Assembly (NCBI GenBank): GCA_021730635.1
Contig: JAJNNC010000005.1
Span: 310,001 to 374,000, forward strand
Direction of reading: 5' to 3'
Origin: Catalimonadaceae bacterium JC749
Lineage (GTDB): Bacteria; Bacteroidota; Bacteroidia; Cytophagales; Cyclobacteriaceae
DNA length: 64,000 bases
The notes below the pieces were generated by a model. The model did not search any database. It saw nothing but the letters and a program-made list of their open reading frames with translations, and was not told where the DNA came from. Below are positions 26,421-35,631 of the stretch, one piece after another. Position 1 is the first letter of the stretch, and each line of letters begins with the position of its first letter. Both the position numbers and the translations under genes were made by a program.

Positions 26421-28280
26421 TCAGAAGCGCAGACCCACCTGGAAACCAGGCCACATTTTCACATTTGTTCTCTTATTGGGAAAGTCATTTCCCAAATGGG
26501 GACTCTGTTTGGTAAAGGTTCTATCATAGACAGTCCAGGGAGCCAGGTCTGAGCCAATAGAATTGTTCTCCGTATTCGTCAGTTGCGACACCATGACATT
26601 GAAAGTAGGGGCGACAAACAGGCCAAAGTGTTCCGAAAACTGTTTGCTGAATCCTATTCGAACTACATTCAGCAGGTTCAGTTCTTCATTGTCAAACAGT
26701 CGGTTGTCTTCTTCAAAAATGTTGTATGAAATCAGGTCCAGGTTCATATGGAAAGTAGAGGAGGAAGGAAATTGAGTGCCTATGCCATAGCCCAGCCCCC
26801 AGCGGAAGGTAGCATCGGTAAATTGAGTGCCCACTGCAAAAATGTTGTAAAACCTTTCCACCCCAATCTTAAAGCCTACATTCGCATGCAGGGACTCACT
26901 GCCCCATACTTCTAGCGCACGATACCCGTTCTTCCTCACAATACTTAAAAAGCCAATAGGCACCCCGTCGACACTGTCCGCTACATTGAAGACGGATAAC
27001 TGCACACCTTTCACGTTGCGGGCAATATTGATAAATCCACTGCCCTGGAAGCCCTCCACATCACCGGAAGTGACATTGGCAAATCCTGCCAGCTGAATGC
27101 CATTGACATTTTCTGCCACATTGGCAAAGCCCGCCATTTGTCCTCCGTCTACAGAGTCTGTCGCAATATTTAAAAAGCCTGCCCCTTGCACACCATCCAG
27201 CTTACCGGCGGCTGTGTTCATGAAACCGGCAAACTGGGCTCCGTGCACATTCCCGCCACTGACGTTCAGAAAACCTGCCATTTGAGCGCCCTCTACATTC
27301 TCTCCACTGATGTTGAGAAAGCCGGCCATCTGTGCCCCATCCAGGCGGCCACCATTGATATTTAAAAAGCCTGCTCCTTGTACGCCATCAACCTCATTCT
27401 TCACCAGATTAAAAAAACCAGCAAACTGAGCCCCGTGCACGAAATCGTTTTCCAGGTTGCCAAAGCCGGAAGCCTCAAAACCTTCCAGACCTGCGGCATA
27501 TCCCACCAGAAAATGTAAGGAAATTTCATTCACGTATTTACCGGCGGACACTCCATTGGTACTGATAGGGTAGATCAGGCCAAAGTGAAAAGGTCTGGTT
27601 TCATAATCCGATTCTTCAGGAAGATGGTGAAACAAAAGTTCGTCGAGTCCCTGTTTGATTTTTTCTGACAAGGAAATGCCTGAAGCACGGCTCACGGTTG
27701 CCTCTTCCTCTGGTTGCTCATTGGTCTCAGCCTGGTTGGTTACTGGTTCTATAGGTTCCACTTTCTCCCGGACTGGTTCAGCAGTGACGGTGGGTTCTTC
27801 CGTAATTTCATCAGTAGTTTCAGAAACAGTGGGCTGTTCGTCTTCTTTACTTTCCTTTTTGACACTTTCAGGAGTTTTGCTAGCCTTACCGGGAGAATCG
27901 GTGGCTGGTGGCGGAGCAGGGGCTGTTTGCTGGCTTTGTTCCTTTTCGGGTTCTGCTTTTATCGCTTTGTTAGCATCCTTTTTCAACACGATCTGTCCGC
28001 TCACCAGCTGATAGGAAAGGTCGGTATCCTTTAATATTTCATCGAGCGCCACATACAAGGGTTGGTTCTCTATATGAATCGTGAGGGACAGGTCGTCCGG
28101 TATCTCATTATTCAGGTAAGAAAAGTTGACACCATATTCCTGATGAATGTTCTTAAGAATCTGCTCTATCTCTGCATTCTGATAATGGAAAGATACAATC
28201 TGATCCAGGATATTGTTCTGTGTGATCAGGGTAAAATTCAGGCATAACAATGCCATGATGAGTATTTTTATGAATCTCAT
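26421..28280 (-). CDS. STN-domain protein with 16-residue surface repeats (LA_2272-like)
   Basis: A 619-residue exported protein that I place in no single named family. Residues 1-20 are a signal peptide. Residues about 24-101 form an STN domain (AEIEQILKNIHQEYGVNFSY to GQIVLKK), the type that signals to FecR. A Pro/Glu/Thr-rich linker spans about 105-200. From about 283 to 441 there are about ten 16-residue repeats of the form G-x-Q-x-A-G-F-x-N, like the LA_2272-type surface repeats. The C-terminal 170 residues look barrel-like and end GFQVGLRF. It sits between fecR and the TonB receptor, which lacks an STN domain. Confidence 0.85.
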   Translation of the reverse strand: MRFIKILIMALLCLNFTLITQNNILDQIVSFHYQNAEIEQILKNIHQEYGVNFSYLNNEIPDDLSLTIHIENQPLYVALDEILKDTDLSYQLVSGQIVLKKDANKAIKAEPEKEQSQQTAPAPPPATDSPGKASKTPESVKKESKEDEQPTVSETTDEITEEPTVTAEPVREKVEPIEPVTNQAETNEQPEEEATVSRASGISLSEKIKQGLDELLFHHLPEESDYETRPFHFGLIYPISTNGVSAGKYVNEISLHFLVGYAAGLEGFEASGFGNLENDFVHGAQFAGFFNLVKNEVDGVQGAGFLNINGGRLDGAQMAGFLNISGENVEGAQMAGFLNVSGGNVHGAQFAGFMNTAAGKLDGVQGAGFLNIATDSVDGGQMAGFANVAENVNGIQLAGFANVTSGDVEGFQGSGFINIARNVKGVQLSVFNVADSVDGVPIGFLSIVRKNGYRALEVWGSESLHANVGFKIGVERFYNIFAVGTQFTDATFRWGLGYGIGTQFPSSSTFHMNLDLISYNIFEEDNRLFDNEELNLLNVVRIGFSKQFSEHFGLFVAPTFNVMVSQLTNTENNSIGSDLAPWTVYDRTFTKQSPHLGNDFPNKRTNVKMWPGFQVGLRF

Positions 28281-28311
28281 TGCTCTTTTTGATTTTAAAA
28301 TTCAATGTTAT

Positions 28312-29331
28312 TTACCGGCAACCTTCTCCAGAAAGGATATAACGGTTGCCTGATTGTTCCAGTGTTAAATTGCCGGTAACGGTCAGTACGTTTAAAATTT
28401 CTGATAAATGGGCCCCTCTGAAGGTAGCTGTGTATCGGCAATTGGCAAGCTCGGCATTGGCTAACGCTATGTCTACGGCATAATGTTCTTCTAAGGTCTG
28501 TATGACCTGCGCTAAACTCGTATTGTTAAATACAAACTCCTGATTTTGCCATGCCCTGAAGTTGGGATCACTGATTTTTTCCCGGGTCATATTGGTCTGG
28601 TCTTCCTCCAAGACCGCTTCCATGCCAGGAGTCAGGAAGATAGAGTTATCTTCACCTGCGGGTGAAAAAGCTACTCTTCCTGTGACGACCTGCACTTTGA
28701 CAGGTTCTCCTTCATAAGCTCTGATATTGAAGGAGGTACCAATTACTTCCGTTTTGGCGCCACCGCTGTATACGGTAAATCTCCTGCCTTCCGCCTTTTT
28801 TACTTCAAAAAAAGCTTCGCCTTCCAGGTAAACAATCCTGTTTTCCAGATTAAAATCTTCAGCATAGGAAAGCCTGGTATTTTCGTTAAGCCATACCTGG
28901 CTACTATCGGGCAGGAAGTGAGATACCTTCTCCTCTTCATAGGTTGCCAGCAAAATCATATTCTCTTGTTGTACCATTTGCCAAATAAAAAAGCCTACTC
29001 CAAAAACTAGTATTACCGAAGCTGCGAGGGCCCACCACTTACGATACAAAGGAAGTTTTCGTTCTTTGGGTGAATCGCCTTTCAGATGATAAAGTCCTTG
29101 TTCACTGTCAATGCTGAACCGGAAACGTTGCCAGCCGCGATCTACGTCCGGAGCGTAGTGTTGGCTGGGGGCTGTGGTCCGGTGCCACATGGTTTCCATC
29201 TGTTCTACCGCAGCTTTATTGTCAGTGGAGCTTTCTTTCCAGCGATCCAGTGCGCGCTTCTCACTTTCTGAAAGCTCTCCTTTCAAATGTTTGGCTACTA
29301 ATATCCAGATTTCATCATCAGCATGTTTCAT
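28312..29331 (-). CDS. FecR-family anti-sigma regulator
   Basis: A membrane-spanning regulator of about 339 residues that binds an ECF sigma factor in the cytoplasm and receives a signal in the periplasm. In order: N-terminal DUF4880-like cytoplasmic helices (LKGELSESEKRALDRWKES), one membrane helix (ALAASVILVFGVGFFIW), the FecR domain (VYLEGEAFFEVKK, TEVIGTSFNIRAY, VQVVTGRVAF), and a C-terminal DUF4974 domain (FNNTSLAQVIQTLEEHYAVDI). It lies directly downstream of the sigma gene (about 155 bp) and 31 bp before the STN-repeat gene. Confidence 0.94.
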   Translation of the reverse strand: MKHADDEIWILVAKHLKGELSESEKRALDRWKESSTDNKAAVEQMETMWHRTTAPSQHYAPDVDRGWQRFRFSIDSEQGLYHLKGDSPKERKLPLYRKWWALAASVILVFGVGFFIWQMVQQENMILLATYEEEKVSHFLPDSSQVWLNENTRLSYAEDFNLENRIVYLEGEAFFEVKKAEGRRFTVYSGGAKTEVIGTSFNIRAYEGEPVKVQVVTGRVAFSPAGEDNSIFLTPGMEAVLEEDQTNMTREKISDPNFRAWQNQEFVFNNTSLAQVIQTLEEHYAVDIALANAELANCRYTATFRGAHLSEILNVLTVTGNLTLEQSGNRYILSGEGCR

Positions 29332-29498
29332 TGACCTTACCAACTATAGTGAATACAGATAACAGAAATGATACCCTACCCTGGGTTAAAAATTTTTAGA
29401 ATATTTTTGTACAATCCCTTCACAAAAGGAGATAGAAGTTGCCGATGGCACTGGTGGAGGCTGGAAACCACAGGCAGTTTCGCCCAAAAGAACAGGGA

Positions 29499-30206
29499 TT
29501 ACACACTTTTTGTGTCATTGGTAAACGTTTTTAAATGTTCCCGTAAAATCCGGAGGGCTTTACTCATATGTTTTTCCACAGCCTTCTGGGAAATGTCCAG
29601 GGTTGTTGCTATTTCCGCATAACTCATTTCTTCATACCGGCTCATGGAGAAGACCATTTTGCATTTGGGCGGTAAGGCGTTGAGGGCTTCCTGGATTTTA
29701 ACATGCATCTCCCTGGCATCCAGGTCTTCCTGAGTCGTATTAGCACTGAAAGCATTGGCATAGATGCTGTCTTCATCCATAGAAGTGTTCTTCTTATGTT
29801 TCTCCAGATAGTTGAGCGCCGTATTCATACAAGACCGGAAGAGGTAGGATTGTATAGACCGGGATGCATCCAAATGCTCTTTTCTGCGCCAGACTTTGAT
29901 AAAGACATCCTGCACAATATCTTCGGCTGCATCGGTATCGCGTACGATATTATTGACAGACTTACAGAGAGAAGCATAGTAGGTGTGGAAAAGATATTCT
30001 ATAAATTTCTCTTCATCCGTTTCTTTTAGCTTTATAAGATACGCTTGTTGGTCCAGGGAGCGGGAGTGTTCGGAAGCGCTATCATGAATTTTTGCAAATA
30101 ACCAGCGAAATAATAAAGGAATAAAAGGGGAAATAGTCGGATCAGCTGACTGATTGCCTTTGAGGGGTAGGGAGGGTGCATCTAAGGTTAGATGACTGTA
30201 AAGCAT
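29499..30206 (-). CDS. ECF RNA polymerase sigma factor
   Basis: A sigma-70 family factor with only regions 2 and 4. Region 2 is EEKFIEYLFHTYYASLCKSVNNIV through AEDIVQDVFIKVWRR; region 4 is LPPKCKMVFSMSRYEEMSYAEIATTLDISQKAVEKHMSKAL. It is 235 residues from the first possible Met, about 45 longer than usual; no later Met precedes region 2, so the real start may be a non-ATG codon near residue 50-60. With FecR and the STN/TonB genes downstream on the same strand it forms a cell-surface signalling cluster. Confidence 0.92.
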   Translation of the reverse strand: MLYSHLTLDAPSLPLKGNQSADPTISPFIPLLFRWLFAKIHDSASEHSRSLDQQAYLIKLKETDEEKFIEYLFHTYYASLCKSVNNIVRDTDAAEDIVQDVFIKVWRRKEHLDASRSIQSYLFRSCMNTALNYLEKHKKNTSMDEDSIYANAFSANTTQEDLDAREMHVKIQEALNALPPKCKMVFSMSRYEEMSYAEIATTLDISQKAVEKHMSKALRILREHLKTFTNDTKSV

Positions 30207-30352
30207 GGTATCTTCAGGGTTTAGCCTTGATTTATTTTTTACTGCTCATTATCAATATATATGCCACGCACAAAATCCGCCCTAATGCCTAACAAATATA
30301 GAAAAGGATAGAGAGGAATGTTCGAAACTGATCAAATATGTACGGATACGGA

Positions 30353-30381
30353 CAAAAAAAATAGCAGCCTACGCTGCTATT
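30353..30381 (-). terminator. terminator of the coiled-coil/Nif3 operon
   Basis: AATAGCAG and CTGCTATT pair around a 6-base loop; on the minus strand the hairpin runs into eight T residues. It lies 26 bp after the stop of the minus-strand gene at 30407. Confidence 0.9.
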
Positions 30382-30406
30382 CCATACTATCAAGTCGGGT
30401 GAAAGG

Positions 30407-31204
30407 TTACACACTTCTCCGGCCTCTTCTGCCTTTTGGTTCTTCCTCCTCCTCTTCGTCGTCTACATCCGCTAAGATACGGCCAGAGTATTCGTCGAAA
30501 ATGATACGCTTTTTTTCTCTGATTTCAACAATTCGTTGGGGAGGGATAATGATATTACAACCTTCGGCAGCCCCTCTTTTTACCTTCACCACAGCCAGAC
30601 CGTTGGAAAGGCTGTTTCTAAGTTTTTCGTAATATTTGTAGAGTTTATCGTCTACTTTGCTGATTTGAGACACTACATCATCTCTTTCTTTCATCAGGTT
30701 GTCTTCCTCTTCCTTACTCTCTGCAATGATTTGCTCCAGCTCTTTTCTTTTGCTTTCCAAATCCTTGCCCCGCTGGTCAATCAAATTTTTGGTGACATCT
30801 ACTTCCTGGTTCTTGGCTTCTATCTTGGCATAATGCTCTTTAATTCTCTTCTCAGAAATCTGAATCTCCAGATTTTGTAACTCGATTTCTTTGGTGATGG
30901 CGTCATACTCCCGGTTGTTTCTGACGTTCATCTGCTGTTCAGAATATTTTTTAATCAGGTTTTCCGATTCCTTGATAGCTGCTTTATTCGATTCAATTTC
31001 TTTTTGCATGCTTTCCACGTCGCCTTCGTATTTCTCAAGACGGGTTTGATAACCGGCAATTTCGTCTTCCAGATCACTAACTTCTTCTGGTAATGCCCCG
31101 CGGATTTTCATAATTTCATCTAAATCCAAATCAATAGTCTGCAGCCTTAAAAGAATATCTAGTTTTTCGGCGACAGACTTGGGTTGTGAGGTCGTACTTT
31201 CCAT
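30407..31204 (-). CDS. coiled-coil protein with degenerate C4 zinc-ribbon
   Basis: A 265-residue protein of the CT398/'zinc ribbon domain' family. I start at ATG 31204, 7 bp after the Nif3 stop; the frame upstream overlaps Nif3. Residues about 20-200 are a long antiparallel coiled coil rich in Glu and Lys. The ribbon region that normally carries two CxxC pairs here keeps one Cys (216, in AAEGCNIIIPPQ); the other three positions are Ala, Phe and Ser (IIFDEYSGRIL), so zinc binding is unlikely. A charged tail (poly-Glu, then Arg/Gly) ends it. The biochemical role of the family is unclear. Confidence 0.9.
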   Translation of the reverse strand: MESTTSQPKSVAEKLDILLRLQTIDLDLDEIMKIRGALPEEVSDLEDEIAGYQTRLEKYEGDVESMQKEIESNKAAIKESENLIKKYSEQQMNVRNNREYDAITKEIELQNLEIQISEKRIKEHYAKIEAKNQEVDVTKNLIDQRGKDLESKRKELEQIIAESKEEEDNLMKERDDVVSQISKVDDKLYKYYEKLRNSLSNGLAVVKVKRGAAEGCNIIIPPQRIVEIREKKRIIFDEYSGRILADVDDEEEEEEPKGRRGRRSV

Positions 31205-31211
31205 ATGTTGA

Positions 31212-32309
31212 TTAAAAGTAAAAAACAGGATTTGTATTGGCTTTTGCCAAATGGACTGCAAAGTTAACAAATTTTTCAGATAATAATTCCCATAATAAAT
31301 CTTTTGTAAAGACTTCACTCTCGTAGTGCCCGATATCTGCTACCAGAATGCGCCGGTCGGCCTCAAAAAATTCATGGTATTTAAAATCGCTGGTAATGAA
31401 AACGTCTGCTTTTTGCCGGATGGCTTTTCCCAGTAAAAAACTACCCGCTCCGCCACAGACGGCTACGGTTCGGATGGGTTGACCCAGCCACTGCGTATGG
31501 CGGATGACCTGTACCTGCATGGCGTCTTTGAGAAATTGCAGGAAAGCCTTTTCCTCCATAGGCTTCGGTAAGGTTCCCACCATGCCGCTGCCTACTTCCT
31601 GGTTGTCGTTGACGAGCGTCTGTACGTAGTAAGCCACTTCTTCGTAAGGGTGAGCTTCCCGCATAGCGGCTAACACTTTGGCAGTTAGATAAGCCGGGAA
31701 GATCACTTCTATTCTCTTTTCTTCCACCTGTTCTAACTTGCCTCTTTCTCCGATATGGGGGTTGGCCTGTTCATTGGGCTGAAAGGTGCCTGTGCCGGTC
31801 ACCTGAAAACTACAATTTTGATAATTCCCAATGTGGCCGGCCCCTGCCTGGCTGAGTGCATGCAGCAGGCTTTCTGCCTGAGGCAGCGGCACAAAGGTGA
31901 CGAGTTTGTGCAGCGTGGCAGGTTTGGGGTCTAAAATCCGGAGTTCCTGTAACCCTAAGCGCTGCGATATTTTATGATTTACCCCCCGATACACATGGTC
32001 CAGGTTGGTGTGGATGGCATAGATGGCTATATCCTGCTTGATGGCTTTGATCACCGTTCTTTCCACATAGTGCTTGCCGGTCAGGCTTTTCAGTCCCCGG
32101 AAGACAATGGGATGATGTGCCACAATCAGGTTGCAGTTTCGTTGAATTGCCTCTTCCACCACGGATTCAATGGCATCCAGGCTGATCAGTATGCCGCTAA
32201 CCTCCTGTTCGGGATGGCCGGTGATCAGCCCTGAATTATCGTAGCTCTCCTGGTAAAAAGGGGGAGCGATTTGCTCCAGATAGGCGATGACTTCTTTTAT
32301 TTTAGGCAT
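31212..32309 (-). CDS. Nif3-like dinuclear metal centre protein (YqfO type)
   Basis: A 365-residue NIF3-family protein. The metal-binding motif IVAHHPIVF and the GHYESE segment near the C terminus supply the His/Glu ligands of the two-metal site. The central insertion with a CutA-like fold (LHKLVTFVPLPQAESLLHALSQAGAG to AHPYEEVAYYV) is typical of the YqfO/long form. The start is at ATG 32309, the fourth codon of the open frame; KIKEVIAYLEQIAPP is the usual N terminus. Its gene ends 7 bp before the coiled-coil gene, a pairing conserved in Bacteroidota. The enzymatic activity of the family remains debated. Confidence 0.94.
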   Translation of the reverse strand: MPKIKEVIAYLEQIAPPFYQESYDNSGLITGHPEQEVSGILISLDAIESVVEEAIQRNCNLIVAHHPIVFRGLKSLTGKHYVERTVIKAIKQDIAIYAIHTNLDHVYRGVNHKISQRLGLQELRILDPKPATLHKLVTFVPLPQAESLLHALSQAGAGHIGNYQNCSFQVTGTGTFQPNEQANPHIGERGKLEQVEEKRIEVIFPAYLTAKVLAAMREAHPYEEVAYYVQTLVNDNQEVGSGMVGTLPKPMEEKAFLQFLKDAMQVQVIRHTQWLGQPIRTVAVCGGAGSFLLGKAIRQKADVFITSDFKYHEFFEADRRILVADIGHYESEVFTKDLLWELLSEKFVNFAVHLAKANTNPVFYF

Positions 32310-32378
32310 AAGCTTCACACATTTGGGTATACAACAGCTTTTGATTTATTTCGCATCCTGTAAGCCGATTTATATATT

Positions 32379-33482
32379 TTGTCTGAAACAAGCAATTCTT
32401 CCACCGATTTAAAGCAAAAGACATTTGCCTTTTCGGGATTCATCCTGTGGCCACTGGGCGTCGCCTACCGGCTGCTCACCCGTTTTCGTAATCATTTATA
32501 TGATATTGACTATAAGAAATCGCAGGCTTTCACTCCCTTTCTGATCAGTGTGGGCAACCTGAGTGTAGGAGGCACCGGAAAGTCGCCGATGATAGAGTAT
32601 CTGACCCGCTGGCTATCCCCTTCCTTCTTCCTGGCTATTCTAAGCCGGGGATACAGGCGGCAAACTCATGGCATTCGTCTGGCCAGTCCTGAAGATACCG
32701 CCGCCACCCTGGGTGATGAGCCGTTTCAGTTTTATCGTAAGTTTTCCAGTACCCAAAAAGTAGTGGTGGCAGTAGGAGAGGAGCGGGTTGCGGCAGTGCC
32801 GGAGATTCTCTTTCATCATCCGGAAACGCAGCTGATTTTACTGGACGATTCCTTCCAGCATCGGGCGATCGCCGCCGACTTTCAGATTTTACTGACGGCA
32901 TACCAAAGACCTTTTTATCAGGATCACATTCTGCCCGTAGGCCGGTTGCGGGAAGGTCGGAAGGGGGTTCGGCGGGCCGATGTAGTGCTGGTCACTAAAT
33001 GCCCGGATACCCTCTCTCCGGAAAAGCAGCAACAGATGCGCCACCGCGTACAACAGTATGCCGGAGAACACATGCCTGTTTTTTTTACCGGTACTCGATA
33101 TCAACCTCCGGAACCTGTTTTCGATCAGGCTACGGTGTGGAAGCCCAAAGTCATCTTATTTTCAGGTTTGGCCGATGCTTCCGTTTTTGAAAACTATGCC
33201 CGCAGTCAATATGAAGTGCTGGATCATATAAGTTTTGGGGATCATCACCGTTATGGTAGCAAGGATTTTCAGAAACTTCAACAAAGGTATCTGCAGGCAG
33301 GAAATGAAGCCTGTTTGTTAACGACGGAAAAAGACATGGTAAAATTAATCAGTGCAGACCATGCGGCTCTCTGGAAAGCGCTGCCTCTCTTCTATCTGCC
33401 CATACAAACTTACTTTTTAGAGGAGGAAGATACTTTTAAAAATGTAATTTTGCGGCGTATTGATCAATATCAAAAGCAGTGA
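32379..33482 (+). CDS. lpxK: tetraacyldisaccharide 4'-kinase
   Basis: LpxK phosphorylates the 4'-position of the lipid A disaccharide at the inner membrane. The 367-residue protein starts at a TTG, has a membrane-associated helix (FILWPLGVAYRLLTRFRNHLYD), then the Walker A-type GGTGKS at residues 64-69, LSRGYRR, LLDDSFQHR, and the LTTEKDMVKL segment near the C terminus. Presence of lpxK means that lipid A is made. The next gene overlaps its stop by 4 bp. Confidence 0.95.
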   Translation: MSETSNSSTDLKQKTFAFSGFILWPLGVAYRLLTRFRNHLYDIDYKKSQAFTPFLISVGNLSVGGTGKSPMIEYLTRWLSPSFFLAILSRGYRRQTHGIRLASPEDTAATLGDEPFQFYRKFSSTQKVVVAVGEERVAAVPEILFHHPETQLILLDDSFQHRAIAADFQILLTAYQRPFYQDHILPVGRLREGRKGVRRADVVLVTKCPDTLSPEKQQQMRHRVQQYAGEHMPVFFTGTRYQPPEPVFDQATVWKPKVILFSGLADASVFENYARSQYEVLDHISFGDHHRYGSKDFQKLQQRYLQAGNEACLLTTEKDMVKLISADHAALWKALPLFYLPIQTYFLEEEDTFKNVILRRIDQYQKQ

Positions 33483-35527
33483 GCGATTTCATGAAGGAAG
33501 CATTGACCAGCATTTTACTTATATGGGGCCTGTTATTCTGCCTTTCCCTTTCCAACACGTATGGGCAGGGCAGGGTCGGTATTCCCAGAGATACGACCGG
33601 ACAGACGAAAAAGGATTCTGTGGTCTATGGTCCGAATACCACCCAATATATTTACGAGAATGAGCTGAAATACAATAGAGTAACATACAAGACAGTAGAT
33701 ACGCTGCTGAATGGCACGCACAACTACAGCCGGGTGGAGCAGTTTGGCAATGGGCTTCAGTATTTGGGGACGTTGGGTACCGCCAGCACCTCTATTTTTC
33801 CGCAACCTCCGGCCGTCATCGGGGCTACCTCCGGCTTTGATGCCTTTGATATTTATTATACTTCTCCCAAAGACAACAAATTTTATAATACCAAATCTCC
33901 CTATACCCAACTGATCATCACATTCGGAGGCAACGGCAGATCGATGGTGGATGTGACCTTCAGCCGGAATGTGACCGCCAACTGGAACCTGGGTGCTAAT
34001 GTACGCACGCTTTCTATAGACAAACAGTTGGGCTCCTCCCGTAGCCGTGGCGATAAACAGGTGCAGTCTTACTTTTTTGATTTTTTTACGCATTACCGTA
34101 CTAAAAACCAGAAATACAACCTGATGGCGATGGTGTCCCGTCTCAACCATGAGGTACAGGAATCAGGAGGGGTGATTGAAGACAATTCCTCCAGTTTTCC
34201 GGGTTTATCGGAATTTTACCAGTACGAAAATTCAGATGTCTGGCTGGGCGACGGTGAGTTAGGCAGTGCTTCCGACCGCGAATTCCGTTTTCATTATCAT
34301 CTGTATCACCAGTATGAGCTGAATGATTTCTTGCAGGTCTATCATGAATTTAACCTGTATCATCAGCATAACTATTTCTTTTATGAGCCAACCGGTGTCA
34401 TCAGTAACTATTTTTTAAGAACGCTGCTGGACTCTGCCCGAACGTCGGACCTTACTAAATTTAAGGTCATGGAGAATGAAACAGGATTCAAGGGAAAGCT
34501 GGGAGCGCTGTTTTATAATGTTTATTTCAAACACCGGAATCCCCGGATGGAATATCCCAGCGATTCTGCCATAGTGCAAAGAGATACTTTCAATGTCAAA
34601 AACAATGAAGTGTACGGAGGCTTCAAGCTCCGGCTCGACCTGGGAGAAAAAACCTATTTCAGCGGAGGGGCAGAATATCTGAATCCCAACAGTTACCGCC
34701 TGGAAGCCGAATTTATCAACCCTATTCTTAAAGCTTCCTATGTAAGAGCCAGGGCTTTGCCTTCCTACCTGGAGCAAGGCTATTCGGGCAACCACAACCG
34801 CTGGAAAAATAATTTTGGCTCAGTGGCTTATGACCAGATCAAGGGGTCGCTGGAATATCAGTTTGGAAATTTCTACCTGCGACCTTTCATGACCGCCACC
34901 AATGTGAACCAGCCCATCTATTTCAGGCGCGATACGGTGTTTGTAGATGTAGAAATGCCTGATGGGACCATACGAAAGGCCTTGGCACCCAGCAGACAGG
35001 CTTTTCCGGAACAGGCCAGCGGCGCGGCGCAGATCTTATCGCCCGGCTTTGAATTTCATGTGGATTTTCTGCAGAAAATGCATCTGGAAAGCAACGTAAC
35101 CTATTCGCTGGTCAGTGGCAGAGCGAAAAATGCTTTTCCTATTCCTGACTGGTATATTTCTTCCCGTCTGTATTTTATGAATCAATACATACAGGATAAA
35201 ATTACCATACAGCTGGGAGCTGATATACAATACACCAGCGCCTATCTGGGCTACGATTATGATGTGGCGACCCAGCAATTCTTCATTCAGCAGCAGATGT
35301 TTGGCAACGAAGTGCTGCTCGATAACTTTGAACTATTTCATCCGGAATTCCCGGCCTATCCCATTGTAGACTTCTTCTTTGTGATGAAAGTGCGTAAGGC
35401 CCGTCTCTATGTGAAGGTGCCTCAGCTTAACCAGGGTATTCCGGAAGATGGATATTTTGCCTCACCTTTTTACCCCGGGCAGCGCCGGGTTTTGGATATA
35501 GGCATCAACTGGATGTTTTTTGACTAA
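33479..35527 (+). CDS. putative outer-membrane porin
   Basis: A 682-residue beta-barrel protein of the Bacteroidota 'putative porin' family. A GTG start overlaps the lpxK stop (GTGA), with an in-frame ATG at 33491 as alternative; both give a signal peptide (LLFCLSLSNTYGQG). The mature start FDAFDIYYTSPKDNKFYNTKSPYTQLIITFGG is the family signature, followed by about 14-18 amphipathic strands to RVLDIGINWMFFD. Coupling to lpxK suggests joint expression of outer-membrane genes. Solute specificity is unknown. Confidence 0.9.
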   Translation: MSDFMKEALTSILLIWGLLFCLSLSNTYGQGRVGIPRDTTGQTKKDSVVYGPNTTQYIYENELKYNRVTYKTVDTLLNGTHNYSRVEQFGNGLQYLGTLGTASTSIFPQPPAVIGATSGFDAFDIYYTSPKDNKFYNTKSPYTQLIITFGGNGRSMVDVTFSRNVTANWNLGANVRTLSIDKQLGSSRSRGDKQVQSYFFDFFTHYRTKNQKYNLMAMVSRLNHEVQESGGVIEDNSSSFPGLSEFYQYENSDVWLGDGELGSASDREFRFHYHLYHQYELNDFLQVYHEFNLYHQHNYFFYEPTGVISNYFLRTLLDSARTSDLTKFKVMENETGFKGKLGALFYNVYFKHRNPRMEYPSDSAIVQRDTFNVKNNEVYGGFKLRLDLGEKTYFSGGAEYLNPNSYRLEAEFINPILKASYVRARALPSYLEQGYSGNHNRWKNNFGSVAYDQIKGSLEYQFGNFYLRPFMTATNVNQPIYFRRDTVFVDVEMPDGTIRKALAPSRQAFPEQASGAAQILSPGFEFHVDFLQKMHLESNVTYSLVSGRAKNAFPIPDWYISSRLYFMNQYIQDKITIQLGADIQYTSAYLGYDYDVATQQFFIQQQMFGNEVLLDNFELFHPEFPAYPIVDFFFVMKVRKARLYVKVPQLNQGIPEDGYFASPFYPGQRRVLDIGINWMFFD

Positions 35528-35631
35528 TCCCTGAAGCCACCTCAAAGGCCAGCCTAAGCTTCAGATTCATAAAAATGAATGTTACCTTTGTCAGAAAGGA
35601 GCGATCATATCCTCTTACAATTAATGTAGCA

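Noticed and set aside
26950-27430. Regular 48-bp periodicity that could be mistaken for a CRISPR array or minisatellite
   Set aside because: It is the coding repeat of the STN-repeat protein (16 codons per unit), in frame and with amino acid conservation; there are no spacers.
33533-34150. 205-residue frame antisense to the porin gene
   Set aside because: Shadow frame with no recognisable motif; the plus-strand porin is complete and typical.
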